Source: an uncultured Pseudodesulfovibrio sp.
GTDB lineage: Bacteria > Desulfobacterota > Desulfovibrionia > Desulfovibrionales > Desulfovibrionaceae
DNA length: 64,000 nucleotides
Reading direction: 5' to 3'
NCBI RefSeq assembly: GCF_963662885.1
Contig: NZ_OY760065.1
Span: 10,001 to 74,000, forward strand
A program made the translations under genes and the position numbers. Below, in pieces: positions 43,597 to 53,246 of the stretch (position 1 is the first letter of the stretch; each line of letters opens with the position of its first letter). The notes below the pieces were generated by a model. The model saw only the letters and a list, made by a program, of their open reading frames with translations, did no database searches and was not told the DNA's origin.

Positions 43597-45918
43597 ATGA
43601 CAATGCTGAGCAAGGAACTGGAAAGTGCGTTGACCTCCGCGGTCAATGAAGTGAAGCGTCGGAACCATGAGTTCCTGACGCTTGAACACCTGCTGTACGC
43701 CATCTCCACCGGAGAGCAGGGCGAGGAAATCCTCGAGGCCTGCGGTGCGGAGATGGAACGGCTCAGGGACCAGCTCGGGCGGTTCTTCGTGGAGAACATG
43801 GAGGCTTTGCCCGAGGGAACCGAGTCCGAGGTCATCCAGACGCTCGGCGTGCGACGCGTTTTGCAGCGTGCCGTTTGGCAGAAAAAGGCATCCGGCAAGA
43901 ACACGGTGGAGGTGGGCGATGTCCTGGCCGCCATGTTCGACGAGGAGGATTCCTACGCGGTCTACTTCCTGCGCACCCACGACGTGTCCAGGCTCGATAT
44001 TTTGGAGTTCATCTCCCATGGCATGTCCATGAGCGAGGACTGGAACGACCTTGGCGACGACCAGCCTGCCAAGGCCGATCCGTTGGACGGCCGCCATGGC
44101 GAGAAGAAAAGCCCCCTCAAGGAGTTCACGGTCAATCTGACGGACAGGGCGGCACACGGCCTCATCGACCCGCTCATCGGTCGGAGTTCCGAGTTGGAAC
44201 GTACGGTCCAGGTGCTGTCCCGGCGGCGCAAGAACAACCCCATCTTCGTGGGCGACCCGGGCGTGGGCAAGACCGCCATGGCCGAGGGCCTGGCCCTGAT
44301 GATCGTCGAAGGCAGGGTGCCCAAGGAGTTCATCAACGCCGAGGTCTACAGTCTGGACATGGGCTCGCTGCTGGCGGGCACCAAGTACCGGGGCGACTTC
44401 GAGGCGCGGCTCAAGGGGGTCCTGGGCGAGCTCAAGCAGAACCGTGATGCCATTCTGTTCGTGGACGAGATTCACACTATAGTGGGTGCGGGCTCCGTAT
44501 CGGGCGGCTCCATGGACGCTTCCAACATCCTCAAGCCGTTGCTGCAGTCGGGCGAGATCCGTTGCATCGGTTCGACCACTTTTGAAGAGTACAAGAATCA
44601 TTTTGAAAAGGACCGCGCCCTGTCGCGCCGGTTCCAGAAGATCGAGATCAATGAGCCCACCGTGGAGGAGACCATTGCCATCCTCAAGGGGCTCAAGCCG
44701 CACTATGAACAGTTCCATGGGGTCAACTACACCCATTTCGCCCTCAAGGCGGCGGCCGAACTGTCCGAGCGGCATATCACCGACCGGTTCCTGCCCGACA
44801 AGGCCATTGATGTCATGGACGAGGTAGGCGCGCTGTACAAGCTCTCCGGTCGTCCTCGCAAGGGTGACCGTATCAAGGTCGCCGACGTGGAGAAGGTCGT
44901 GGCCCGCATGGCCCGCATTCCGGCCCGCAGGCTGACCATGTCCGATCGCGAGCGGCTGAAGAGTCTGGAAAGCGACCTCAAGGCCGTGGTCTTCGGTCAG
45001 GACGAGGCCGTGGCTGCTCTTGCCAAGTCCATTAAACGCTCCCGTGCGGGCATGCGCCAGGTGGGCCGCCCCGTGGGCAGCTTCCTGCTGACCGGCCCCA
45101 CCGGCGTGGGCAAGACCGAGCTGGCTCGCCAGCTTGCCAAGGTCCTCGGCATCGGCTTTCTGCGGTTCGACATGTCCGAGTACATGGAGAAGCACGCCGT
45201 GGCTCGGCTCATCGGTGCGCCTCCCGGCTACGTGGGTTTCGATCAGGGCGGTCTACTGACCGAGGGCGTGCGCAAGAAGCCGCACTGTGTGGTTCTGTTC
45301 GACGAGATCGAGAAGGCCCACCCCGACGTCTTCAACATTCTGCTTCAGGTCATGGACTACGCCACCCTGACCGACAACAACGGGCGCAAGGCGGACTTCC
45401 GGCATGTCATCCTGCTGATGACCTCCAACGCTGGCGCTCGCGAGATGTCCAAGGGGGCTATCGGCTTCAAACGCGACGAGAAGTCGGACCGTCAGGGCGA
45501 GGCCCTGAAGGCTTTGGAAAAGCTCTTCAGCCCCGAGTTCCGTAACCGACTCGACGCCACCGTGACCTTCCACTCCCTGGAACAGCCGGTCATGGAGAAG
45601 ATCGTGGACAAGTTCATCAAGGAACTCAACGACCAGCTTCAGGACCGCCGTGTGGTGGTCGCCCTGACCGACGCGGCCCGGGCTCGGCTGGCCGAGCTCG
45701 GACACGACACCGCCATGGGCGCGAGGCCCATGGGCAGGGTCATCCAGACCGAGATCAAGGACGTCATCGCGGACGAACTGCTCTTCGGTTCCCTGACCAA
45801 GGGCGGTGTGGTCACCGTGGACGTGCCCGGAAAGAAAAAGAAGGTCAAGCCGGTTCCGGTGGTCGGCGAATCCGGAGAATTCGAGTTCTCCTTCGACGCC
45901 GTCGGCATCAAGCAATAG
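43597..45918 (+). CDS. clpA: ATP-dependent Clp protease ATPase subunit ClpA
   Basis: A 773-residue double-AAA+ unfoldase that works with ClpP. The N-terminal domain (about 1-140) has two Clp-N repeats. The first AAA+ has Walker A GDPGVGKTA and Walker B ILFVDEIH. The second has GPTGVGKTE and VVLFDEIEKAHPDV. The C-terminal part holds GARPMGRVI. It is co-transcribed with clpS and ends at a strong terminator just before aat. Its peptidase partner ClpP is encoded at 14.3 kb. Confidence 0.96.
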   Translation: MTMLSKELESALTSAVNEVKRRNHEFLTLEHLLYAISTGEQGEEILEACGAEMERLRDQLGRFFVENMEALPEGTESEVIQTLGVRRVLQRAVWQKKASGKNTVEVGDVLAAMFDEEDSYAVYFLRTHDVSRLDILEFISHGMSMSEDWNDLGDDQPAKADPLDGRHGEKKSPLKEFTVNLTDRAAHGLIDPLIGRSSELERTVQVLSRRRKNNPIFVGDPGVGKTAMAEGLALMIVEGRVPKEFINAEVYSLDMGSLLAGTKYRGDFEARLKGVLGELKQNRDAILFVDEIHTIVGAGSVSGGSMDASNILKPLLQSGEIRCIGSTTFEEYKNHFEKDRALSRRFQKIEINEPTVEETIAILKGLKPHYEQFHGVNYTHFALKAAAELSERHITDRFLPDKAIDVMDEVGALYKLSGRPRKGDRIKVADVEKVVARMARIPARRLTMSDRERLKSLESDLKAVVFGQDEAVAALAKSIKRSRAGMRQVGRPVGSFLLTGPTGVGKTELARQLAKVLGIGFLRFDMSEYMEKHAVARLIGAPPGYVGFDQGGLLTEGVRKKPHCVVLFDEIEKAHPDVFNILLQVMDYATLTDNNGRKADFRHVILLMTSNAGAREMSKGAIGFKRDEKSDRQGEALKALEKLFSPEFRNRLDATVTFHSLEQPVMEKIVDKFIKELNDQLQDRRVVVALTDAARARLAELGHDTAMGARPMGRVIQTEIKDVIADELLFGSLTKGGVVTVDVPGKKKKVKPVPVVGESGEFEFSFDAVGIKQ

Positions 45919-45928
45919 TCACTCTATT

Positions 45929-45956
45929 GAGGGCGGCGAGGGCCGCCCTCTTTTTT
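45929..45956 (+). terminator. Terminator at the clpA-aat junction
   Basis: A perfect 9-base stem GAGGGCGGC / GCCGCCCTC with loop GAGG is followed by six T. It ends eight bases before the aat start, so it also occupies the aat leader. Confidence 0.85.
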
Positions 45957-45963
45957 GCCGCTC

Positions 45964-46656
45964 ATGACCATCTATCGCCTGTTCGAAGAACCCGTGTTTC
46001 CCGACCCGGAAGAAGCTGATCCGGACGGGTTGCTTGCCGTGGGCGGCGATCTTTCACCGCAACGGTTACTCAACGCCTACGCCAACGGTATTTTTCCCTG
46101 GTACGCGGAGAATTCCCCCATCCTGTGGTGGTCCACCAGCCCGAGGCTGGCCCTTGTCCCCGAGGAACTGCACGTGCCGCGCAGCCTGCGCAGGCTCCTC
46201 CACAAGGGGACCTTCTCTTTTACTCTGGATACCCGGTTCGAGGCAGTCATCCGGCACTGCGCCTGTTGCTCCAGGCCCGAGCAGGAGGGTACCTGGATCG
46301 TGGACGAGATGATCGAGGCCTACATCATGCTTCATCGGCTGGGGTACGCCCACAGCGTTGAGGCGTGGCAGGGCGATGACTTGGTGGGCGGTCTGTACGG
46401 CGTGTCGCTGGGCTCCGTGTTTTTCGGGGAGTCCATGTTCTACCTCGTGCCGGACGCGTCCAAGGCGGCCTTCGTCGTATTCGTCGAACAACTGCGAAAG
46501 TGGGGGTTCTCCCTCATCGACTGCCAGCAGACAACGCGGCACCTTCTGCGCTTCGGAGCGCGGGAGTTCCAGCGTTTTCGCTTCCTGTCCATGCTCAGGG
46601 AGGGCTTGAATGCGCCCACCCTGGAGGGAATGTGGCGGTTCGACGGCCAGGCGTGA
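45964..46656 (+). CDS. aat: Leucyl/phenylalanyl-tRNA-protein transferase
   Basis: A 230-residue enzyme that adds Leu or Phe to proteins starting with Lys or Arg, creating the N-degrons read by ClpS. Family blocks are FPDPEEADPDGLLAVGGDL, ANGIFPWYAENSPILWWSTS, EGTWIVDEMIEAY and FFGESMFYL. The ATG at 45964 has no Shine-Dalgarno; the only purine-rich element, GAGG, is in the loop of the terminator just upstream. It follows clpS and clpA, so the substrate tagger, adaptor and unfoldase are adjacent. Confidence 0.94.
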   Translation: MTIYRLFEEPVFPDPEEADPDGLLAVGGDLSPQRLLNAYANGIFPWYAENSPILWWSTSPRLALVPEELHVPRSLRRLLHKGTFSFTLDTRFEAVIRHCACCSRPEQEGTWIVDEMIEAYIMLHRLGYAHSVEAWQGDDLVGGLYGVSLGSVFFGESMFYLVPDASKAAFVVFVEQLRKWGFSLIDCQQTTRHLLRFGAREFQRFRFLSMLREGLNAPTLEGMWRFDGQA

Positions 46657-46663
46657 GTCCGGC

Positions 46664-47143
46664 TCAGTCCTCATCCGCCAGAGGCAGGTGGCGGCTCAGG
46701 TCGAAATAGCCCTTGAGCGGGAAGTCCAGGGGATAACTCGGGATTTTTTCGAACTCGATGAATCCGGCGTCCTTGCCCGGTTGGACCTCGGTAAAACCGG
46801 CCAGCCCGGCCGGAACCGGGAAGGCCAGCGGGTTGGACGTGATCGCCGTAAGCCTTGTGGAATACTGTTCTTTCAGGTAATTAACGATGAGATCACGTTC
46901 CCCGGAGGTAAAGGCTTCGAGAATGACCTTGCGGCCTACGGGCAGAACGGTTTTCGGGGCGGATTCCTCTGCCTCGACCAAGCCGGAAAAATCCGATTCC
47001 GATTCCTCGCTTCGATTCCAGCGGGAGCGGAACAGGTGCACCTCGACGTCGCGGCGTCCCTTGAAACTCCTGATGACCATGGACAGGGAGTAGGCTCGTT
47101 CGCAGGGCAGGGGAGAGACGGGGGTGTTGATGGAGATATCCAT
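46664..47143 (-). CDS. Protein of unknown function
   Basis: A 159-residue soluble protein with no signal peptide. It is mixed alpha/beta by appearance, with an acidic loop near 45-62. Segments such as VGRKVILEAFTSGERDLIVNY and IPSYPLDFPLKGYFDLSRHL are not from a family I recognise. It converges with aat (eight-base gap) and diverges from uvrB. Confidence 0.65.
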   Translation of the reverse strand: MDISINTPVSPLPCERAYSLSMVIRSFKGRRDVEVHLFRSRWNRSEESESDFSGLVEAEESAPKTVLPVGRKVILEAFTSGERDLIVNYLKEQYSTRLTAITSNPLAFPVPAGLAGFTEVQPGKDAGFIEFEKIPSYPLDFPLKGYFDLSRHLPLADED

Positions 47144-47226
47144 AGCGCTGACTCCGGATCGCGGTTACAGGTTTTTTTAATTGCTTACGTGTTTTAGCGG
47201 GCCAGCTCAAGCCCGGGTGCCGAAGA

Positions 47227-49230
47227 ATGCCGAATTTCAAACTTGTCAGTGAATATACCCTCAAGGGCGACCAGCCTCAGGCCGTGTCCGAACTCATAGC
47301 CGGTCTGAACGCGGGCGTTCGTGATCAGGTCCTGCTCGGCGCCACGGGTACGGGCAAGACCTTTACCATGGCAAACGTGGTTGCCCAGCTTAACCGGCCG
47401 GCCCTCATCCTGGCCCCGAACAAAACCCTGGCCGCCCAGCTCTATACCGAGTTCAAGGGGCTGTTTCCGGACAATGCCGTCGAATACTTCGTCAGTTACT
47501 ACGACTATTACCAGCCGGAAGCGTACATGCCGCACTCGGACGTGTACATTGAGAAGGATTCGTCCATCAACGACGACATCGACAAGATGCGTCACTCGGC
47601 CACCCACGCGCTGCTGACGCGACGGGACGTGCTTCTGGTGGCCTCGGTGTCGTGCATCTACGGCCTGGGTTCCCCGGACTTCTATGCCAAGATGGTCATT
47701 CCCGTGGAAGAGGGGCAGACCATGGCCATGGATTCTCTACTCGGACGGCTGGTGGAGATTCATTACGAACGCAACGATTACGACTTCCACCGCAGCAGCT
47801 TTAGGGTGCGCGGCGACGTTGTCGAGATCATCCCGGCCTACAATCGGGAGAAGGCCCTGCGCATCGAGTTCTTCGGCGATGAGATCGACTCCATCACCGA
47901 GACCGACCCGCTTACCGGCGAGGTCAAGGATCGGCTGCGCAAGACGGTCATTTATCCGGGTTCCCACTTCGTGTCCGACCGCGACAACGTGGACCGGGCC
48001 ATCAACGACATCCGCGACGAACTTCAGTCCCGGTTGGCCTACCTCAAGCGCAACAACAAGCTGGTCGAGGCCCAAAGGCTGGAACAGCGGACCATGTACG
48101 ACCTCGAGACCATCGAGGAGCTGGGCTACTGCAACGGCATCGAGAACTACTCCCGCCACCTGGACGGGCGTGTTGAGGGTCAGCCCCCTTCGACACTGCT
48201 CGACTATTTCCCGGATGACTTCATCCTCTTCGTGGACGAATCGCACATTGCGTTGCCCCAGGTGGGCGGCATGTACCGGGGCGACCGCTCGCGAAAGACC
48301 ACCCTGGTGGATTTCGGCTTCCGCCTGCCTTCGGCCCTGGACAACCGGCCGCTCAACTATGAGGAATTTCAGGAACGCATCCACCAGGCCGTCTATGTTT
48401 CGGCCACGCCCGGCCCTCTCGAATTGGACCTGGCGCAGGGCGTTGTGGTGGAGCAGATCATTAGACCCACCGGGCTGTTGGACCCGCAGATCGAGGTTCG
48501 CAAAACGCAGGGACAGATTGACGATTTGCTGGCCGAGTGTAAAAAGAGGCAGGCGAAGGACGAGCGGGTTCTGGTGACCACGCTGACCAAGCGCATGGCC
48601 GAGGACCTGAACGACTACCTGAATCAGATGGGTGTCCAGGCCAAGTATCTGCACTCGGACATCGACACGCTGGAGCGCATGGCCATTATCAAGGCGCTCC
48701 GGGAAGGCGAGTTCTTCGTCCTGGTCGGCATCAACCTCCTACGGGAGGGGTTGGATATTCCGGAGGTATCCCTGGTGGCCATTCTGGACGGCGACAAGGA
48801 GGGATTCCTCCGTTCCACGCGCTCGCTGATCCAGACCTTTGGCCGGGCCGCCCGAAATTCGGAAGGGCGGGTGATCCTGTATGCGGACAAGATTACCGAC
48901 TCCATGGCCGAGGCCATGGGCGAGACCGAGCGCAGGCGGGAGAAACAAGAGGAATACAACAGGTTGAACGGCATCACGCCGACCACCATCCGCAAGAAGG
49001 TGGACAACCTCTTCGGCGAACTCACCGGGCGTGACGACAAGGGTGGCACCGTGGCCCTGGCGGCCGAGGACGGGGTGGACTACGGCGCGGACCAGAAGAC
49101 GCTGAACAAGACCGTCAAGCGGCTGGAACGCGAGATGCGCGAAGCCGCCAAGGAACTGGAATTCGAGCGGGCTGCGGAACTCAGGGACCGTATCGCCCGG
49201 ATTCGCGAGCGGATGTTGGAACTGGGGTAA
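47227..49230 (+). CDS. uvrB: Excinuclease ABC subunit B
   Basis: A 667-residue damage-verification helicase of nucleotide excision repair. Walker A is GATGTGKTFTMANV, and the beta-hairpin that clamps DNA is in YYDYYQPEAYMPHSD. Helicase motifs DESH (VDESHIALPQ), GINLLREGLD and QTFGRAARN are present. The C-terminal UVR motif for UvrC contact is EMREAAKELEFERAAELRDR. The length is normal. It ends three bases before the channel gene. Confidence 0.97.
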   Translation: MPNFKLVSEYTLKGDQPQAVSELIAGLNAGVRDQVLLGATGTGKTFTMANVVAQLNRPALILAPNKTLAAQLYTEFKGLFPDNAVEYFVSYYDYYQPEAYMPHSDVYIEKDSSINDDIDKMRHSATHALLTRRDVLLVASVSCIYGLGSPDFYAKMVIPVEEGQTMAMDSLLGRLVEIHYERNDYDFHRSSFRVRGDVVEIIPAYNREKALRIEFFGDEIDSITETDPLTGEVKDRLRKTVIYPGSHFVSDRDNVDRAINDIRDELQSRLAYLKRNNKLVEAQRLEQRTMYDLETIEELGYCNGIENYSRHLDGRVEGQPPSTLLDYFPDDFILFVDESHIALPQVGGMYRGDRSRKTTLVDFGFRLPSALDNRPLNYEEFQERIHQAVYVSATPGPLELDLAQGVVVEQIIRPTGLLDPQIEVRKTQGQIDDLLAECKKRQAKDERVLVTTLTKRMAEDLNDYLNQMGVQAKYLHSDIDTLERMAIIKALREGEFFVLVGINLLREGLDIPEVSLVAILDGDKEGFLRSTRSLIQTFGRAARNSEGRVILYADKITDSMAEAMGETERRREKQEEYNRLNGITPTTIRKKVDNLFGELTGRDDKGGTVALAAEDGVDYGADQKTLNKTVKRLEREMREAAKELEFERAAELRDRIARIRERMLELG

Positions 49231-49233
49231 GGG

Positions 49234-50268
49234 ATGAAGGGCACTTTTCATCGACGGATGCTGCGCATGCGCGCCAGGCTTGGTTCCTTTTGGAGCATCG
49301 TCCTCGGCGTCATCTATCTCATCTTCATTTTCCTGCTCGGCATCGGCTTCTACATGCTCTACGAGCACTGGGACCTGGCCAGCTCCTTCTACATGGTGGT
49401 CATCACCCTCTCCACCGTGGGGTTCATGGAGGTCAACCAACTTTCACCGGAAGGGCGGGTGTTCACGGCCTTCCTGATCATGCTCGGGGTGGGCGGTTTC
49501 GTGTACATCGCGGGCGCGTTCGCCCAGGTGCTCATGGACGGGCGACTGCAAATCTTGTGGGGTAAGCATAGAATGATGAAAATGATCAGCAAGTTGAGGA
49601 ACCACTTCATCGTTTGCGGCCATGGTCGTATCGGCAGCATCGTGGTTCAGGAGATCATGAAGGACGGCCATGACGTGGTGGTCATCGAGAACGATCCCGC
49701 CCTCATCGACAAGATGGAGCAGGAGGGCATCCTGTGTCTCGAAGGTGACGCCACCAGCGATGCCGTGCTGATCAGCGCCGGTCTTCCCTACGCAAGGTCC
49801 CTCATCTCGGCCGTGACCAGCGAGGCGGCCAACGTCTACGTCACCCTGACCGCGCGCCAGCTCAACCCGACCATCAACATAGTGGCCCGGGCCGGAGACA
49901 AGTCGCACATCTCCCGGCTGGAACTGGCCGGAGCGAACCGGGTGGTCCTGCCGCACTTCATAGGCGGCCTGCGCATGGCCCAGAGTGTACTCAGGCCCAC
50001 GGTGACCAACTTTATCGACCTGGCCGTGCGCGGCGGTATCGACCTCCAGATGGAGGAACTGACCGTGTCGCCTGATTCCGAACTGGTGGGCAAGGACCTC
50101 ATCGAGTCCAAGATCAGACCCAACTTCAACTTGATCATCATCGCCATCAAAAAGGAATCCGGGGAAATGGTCTTCAACCCCGGTCCGCGTGAAGTCATTC
50201 AGGCCAACGACACGCTGCTTGCCGTGGGCAAAAAGACCAATCTGGCTGAACTCAGACGAATTTTATAA
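49234..50268 (+). CDS. RCK-gated potassium channel
   Basis: A 344-residue protein. Two transmembrane helices (about 18-42 and 72-95) flank a pore loop whose filter reads Thr61-Val-Gly-Phe-Met-Glu66 instead of the common TVGYGD. The RCK/TrkA-N domain begins at about 120 with the Rossmann motif CGHGRIGS. A TrkA-C domain follows at about 250-340. Such channels form tetramers gated by Ca2+ or nucleotides. The non-standard filter is seen in a subset of bacterial channels and may alter selectivity. It is co-transcribed with uvrB, without an obvious functional link. Confidence 0.9.
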   Translation: MKGTFHRRMLRMRARLGSFWSIVLGVIYLIFIFLLGIGFYMLYEHWDLASSFYMVVITLSTVGFMEVNQLSPEGRVFTAFLIMLGVGGFVYIAGAFAQVLMDGRLQILWGKHRMMKMISKLRNHFIVCGHGRIGSIVVQEIMKDGHDVVVIENDPALIDKMEQEGILCLEGDATSDAVLISAGLPYARSLISAVTSEAANVYVTLTARQLNPTINIVARAGDKSHISRLELAGANRVVLPHFIGGLRMAQSVLRPTVTNFIDLAVRGGIDLQMEELTVSPDSELVGKDLIESKIRPNFNLIIIAIKKESGEMVFNPGPREVIQANDTLLAVGKKTNLAELRRIL

Positions 50269-50291
50269 TTATATCCAGGTAGAAAGAATAC

Positions 50292-52346
50292 ATGGTTTCT
50301 GAAAGCGTTGCCGAGCGCGCTGCATTTCTGCGCGGAAAAATCGAGTATCACAATCACCGCTATTATGTTCTGGACGCTCCCGAGATTACGGACCAGGAGT
50401 TCGACGAGCTGTTCCGCGAGCTGGCCGCCATCGAGGCCGAGCATCCCGAACTCGACGACCCCAACTCTCCGACAAAACGAGTGGGCGGCGAGCCTGCCGA
50501 GGGATTCACTCCTTATGAGCACGCCCTGCGCCTGTACTCCCTGGACAACGCCATGGACCTGGACGCCTGGTATGCCTTCCACGAGCGCGTGGCCAAGGGC
50601 GTAGGAACATCCTCCGTGGCGTACTGGGCCGATCCCAAGATGGATGGCCTCGCACTGGAAGTCATCTACGAGAACGGGCGGTACGTGCGCGCGGCCACGC
50701 GCGGCGACGGCCTGGTGGGCGAGGAGGTGACCGGCAACATGCGTACGGTCATGAACCTGCCCATGACGCTGCACGGCGACGACGTCCCCGAGCTCCTGGA
50801 AGTGCGGGGTGAAGTGATCATGTCCAACAAGGATTTCGCGGCTCTCAACGCCCGGCAGCAGGAGAAAGGCGACAAGGTGTTCGCCAACCCTCGCAACGCA
50901 GCGGCAGGGACCATTCGCCAGCTTGATCCCAAGGTGGCCGCCTCCCGGCCTTTGCGTTTTATGGCTTATGGCATCGGACGGGTGCAGTGGGGGGGGCGTG
51001 AAGCCGATTGGTCCACCCAGCAGGAGCTGATGGAAGGGTTGCACAAGCTTGGCTTCGCCATTCCGCCGGACGTCAAACTGTGCGCTTCGGCCAAGGAAGT
51101 CGCCGACTATTTTCTGGAGTTGATGGCTGCGCGTGACTCCCTTCCGTTCGAGATCGACGGCATGGTCGCCAAGGTCAACGATCGAGAGATGCAGGAGGCA
51201 CTGGGCTACACGTCACGCGCTCCACGCTGGGCCATGGCCCTCAAGTTTCCGGCCCACCAGACCAAGACTCGGCTCAACGCCATCCGTATTCAAGTGGGGC
51301 GCACCGGCGTGCTCACCCCGGTGGCCGAGTTGGAGCCCGTTGAACTGGCGGGCGTGGTTGTCTCCAATGCCACGTTGCACAACAAGGGCTACATTGAGGA
51401 GCGCGACCTGCGCGTGGGCGATACGGTACTTATCCAGCGCGCGGGCGACGTCATCCCGCAGGTACTGTCCGCCGACCTCGATCAACGGCCCGACAACGCC
51501 GAGCCGTTTGTCTTCCCCATGGTCTGCCCGGTCTGTGACAGTCCAGCCGTGGAAGACGGTGAGCGGGTGGTCTGCACCAACCCCACCTGTCCGGCCAAGA
51601 CCGTCCAGCGCCTTATTCATTTCGTATCCAAGGCGGGCATGGACATGGAAGGCGTGGGCAAGCAGTGGGTCCGCAAGCTGGCAGAGGACGGCATCCTGAA
51701 TACACCGGCCGACCTCTTCACCTTGAAGAAGACCGATCTGCTCAAATATGAGGGCATGGGCGACAAGTCGGCGGAAAATTTTCTCAAGGCCATTGAAAAG
51801 GCCAAGGGCGATGCCCCGCTCTGGCGGCTCATTGCGGGACTCGGTATTCGCCACATCGGCGAGCAGGCCGCTCGGACCCTCGCCGCCCGGTTCAACAATC
51901 TTGGTGAAATCTTCGAGGCCTCCATTGATGATCTGACGAAACTGGATGGCATCGGGGACAAGATGGCTGAATCCGTGTTGGATTTCCGGGTGGATGCGGC
52001 CAACCGGGAGATGATCGACCGGTTTCGGGAGTTGGGCGTCTGGCCCGAGGGCGGAACCGTGATCGAAGAGCCTTCAGATGAGTTCCCGCTGGCGGGCAAG
52101 GTCTTCATCTTCACCGGCACACTGCCCGTGAAGCGGGACGAGGCCCAGGCCATGGTTGAAGAGCGCGGCGGTACCTCCGTGAAGTCCATTTCCAAGAAGG
52201 TGGACTACGTGGTGGCCGGTGAAAACGCGGGTTCCAAGATCGCCAAGGCCGAGAAGCTGGGGCTTGAAGTCATTGACTTCGACGCCTTTCAGGCATTACT
52301 CCAAGGTAAGACCGCAGCTAGGCAAAAGTCTCTTCTGGACTTTTAG
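50292..52346 (+). CDS. ligA: NAD+-dependent DNA ligase
   Basis: A 684-residue ligase. The Ia domain contacts NMN (HNHRYYVLDAPEITDQEFDEL). The adenylated Lys116 lies in the KMDG motif. A four-cysteine zinc finger (CPVCDSPAVEDGERVVCTNPTC), helix-hairpin-helix repeats and a C-terminal BRCT domain (about 600-680) follow in normal order. The ATG lies 24 bases after the channel gene. Confidence 0.97.
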   Translation: MVSESVAERAAFLRGKIEYHNHRYYVLDAPEITDQEFDELFRELAAIEAEHPELDDPNSPTKRVGGEPAEGFTPYEHALRLYSLDNAMDLDAWYAFHERVAKGVGTSSVAYWADPKMDGLALEVIYENGRYVRAATRGDGLVGEEVTGNMRTVMNLPMTLHGDDVPELLEVRGEVIMSNKDFAALNARQQEKGDKVFANPRNAAAGTIRQLDPKVAASRPLRFMAYGIGRVQWGGREADWSTQQELMEGLHKLGFAIPPDVKLCASAKEVADYFLELMAARDSLPFEIDGMVAKVNDREMQEALGYTSRAPRWAMALKFPAHQTKTRLNAIRIQVGRTGVLTPVAELEPVELAGVVVSNATLHNKGYIEERDLRVGDTVLIQRAGDVIPQVLSADLDQRPDNAEPFVFPMVCPVCDSPAVEDGERVVCTNPTCPAKTVQRLIHFVSKAGMDMEGVGKQWVRKLAEDGILNTPADLFTLKKTDLLKYEGMGDKSAENFLKAIEKAKGDAPLWRLIAGLGIRHIGEQAARTLAARFNNLGEIFEASIDDLTKLDGIGDKMAESVLDFRVDAANREMIDRFRELGVWPEGGTVIEEPSDEFPLAGKVFIFTGTLPVKRDEAQAMVEERGGTSVKSISKKVDYVVAGENAGSKIAKAEKLGLEVIDFDAFQALLQGKTAARQKSLLDF

Positions 52347-52383
52347 GCATACCAATTTTCAACACCACACAAGGAGAGATTTC

Positions 52384-53160
52384 ATGACTGTCGATATCGT
52401 CATTCTGGGCGCCAAGGGCCGGATGGGCAAGACCCTTATCGATATGACTCTGGCCGACGAGCGGCTCAATCTGGTGGGCGCGTGCGAGCGCAAAGGTCAT
52501 GCCGACGGCCTGACCTACGAGTGCGCCGTGTCCGACTGCCTTGAAGAACTGCTGCCCAACGTGCCGGGCGCGGTGGTCGTGGATTTCACCGCCCCCGAAG
52601 CCTCAGTGGCCATGGCCAAGACCGCTGCCAAATACGGCAATCCCGCAGTCATCGGCACCACCGGCCTGAATCCTGACCAGCAGGCCGAACTGGCGGAGTC
52701 GGCCAAGAAAACCCCGATCTTTTGGGCCCCCAACATGTCCGTGGGCGTCAACGTGCTGCTCAAGTTCCTGCCCCAACTCGTCCAGGCCCTGGGCGAGGAC
52801 TACGACATGGAAATGGTCGAGACCCATCACAAGATGAAAAAGGATTCGCCGAGCGGCACCGCCCTCAAGCTGGCCCAGGTGCTGGCCGAAGCTCGTGGCT
52901 GGGACTACGACGAGGTCAAGCAGCACTGCCGCGACGGTATCATCGGCGAGCGCCCCAAGAAGCAGATCGGCGTGCAGACCCTGCGCGGCGGCGATGTGGT
53001 CGGCGACCACACCATGTACTTCTTCGGCCCCGGCGAGCGCATCGAGATCACCCACCGCGCCCATTCGCGTGAAACCTTTGCCGCCGGTGCCTTGCGCGCC
53101 GCCAAATGGCTGGCAAGCCAGAAACCCGGCAAGCTCTACTCCATGGCCGACATCTTTTAG
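52384..53160 (+). CDS. dapB: 4-hydroxy-tetrahydrodipicolinate reductase
   Basis: A 258-residue enzyme of lysine and meso-diaminopimelate synthesis. The NAD(P)H motif is ILGAKGRMGKTLI near the start. GTTGL and the catalytic segment ETHHKMKKDSPSGTALKLA are conserved. The ATG at 52384 is preceded by AAGGAGA; the open frame upstream runs through the ligA end. It is followed by a strong terminator. Confidence 0.96.
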   Translation: MTVDIVILGAKGRMGKTLIDMTLADERLNLVGACERKGHADGLTYECAVSDCLEELLPNVPGAVVVDFTAPEASVAMAKTAAKYGNPAVIGTTGLNPDQQAELAESAKKTPIFWAPNMSVGVNVLLKFLPQLVQALGEDYDMEMVETHHKMKKDSPSGTALKLAQVLAEARGWDYDEVKQHCRDGIIGERPKKQIGVQTLRGGDVVGDHTMYFFGPGERIEITHRAHSRETFAAGALRAAKWLASQKPGKLYSMADIF

Positions 53161-53185
53161 GTCCGGAGATCACGGAATATACACA

Positions 53186-53214
53186 GGGAGTCTCTCGCGA
53201 GGCTCCCTTTTTTT
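53186..53214 (+). terminator. Rho-independent terminator after dapB
   Basis: GGGAG-CTC and GAG-CTCCC pair across a TCGC loop with one mismatch and are followed by seven T. Confidence 0.88.
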
Positions 53215-53246
53215 ATGTCTTGTGCCGCCGGGGGCGTGTCCACGCC

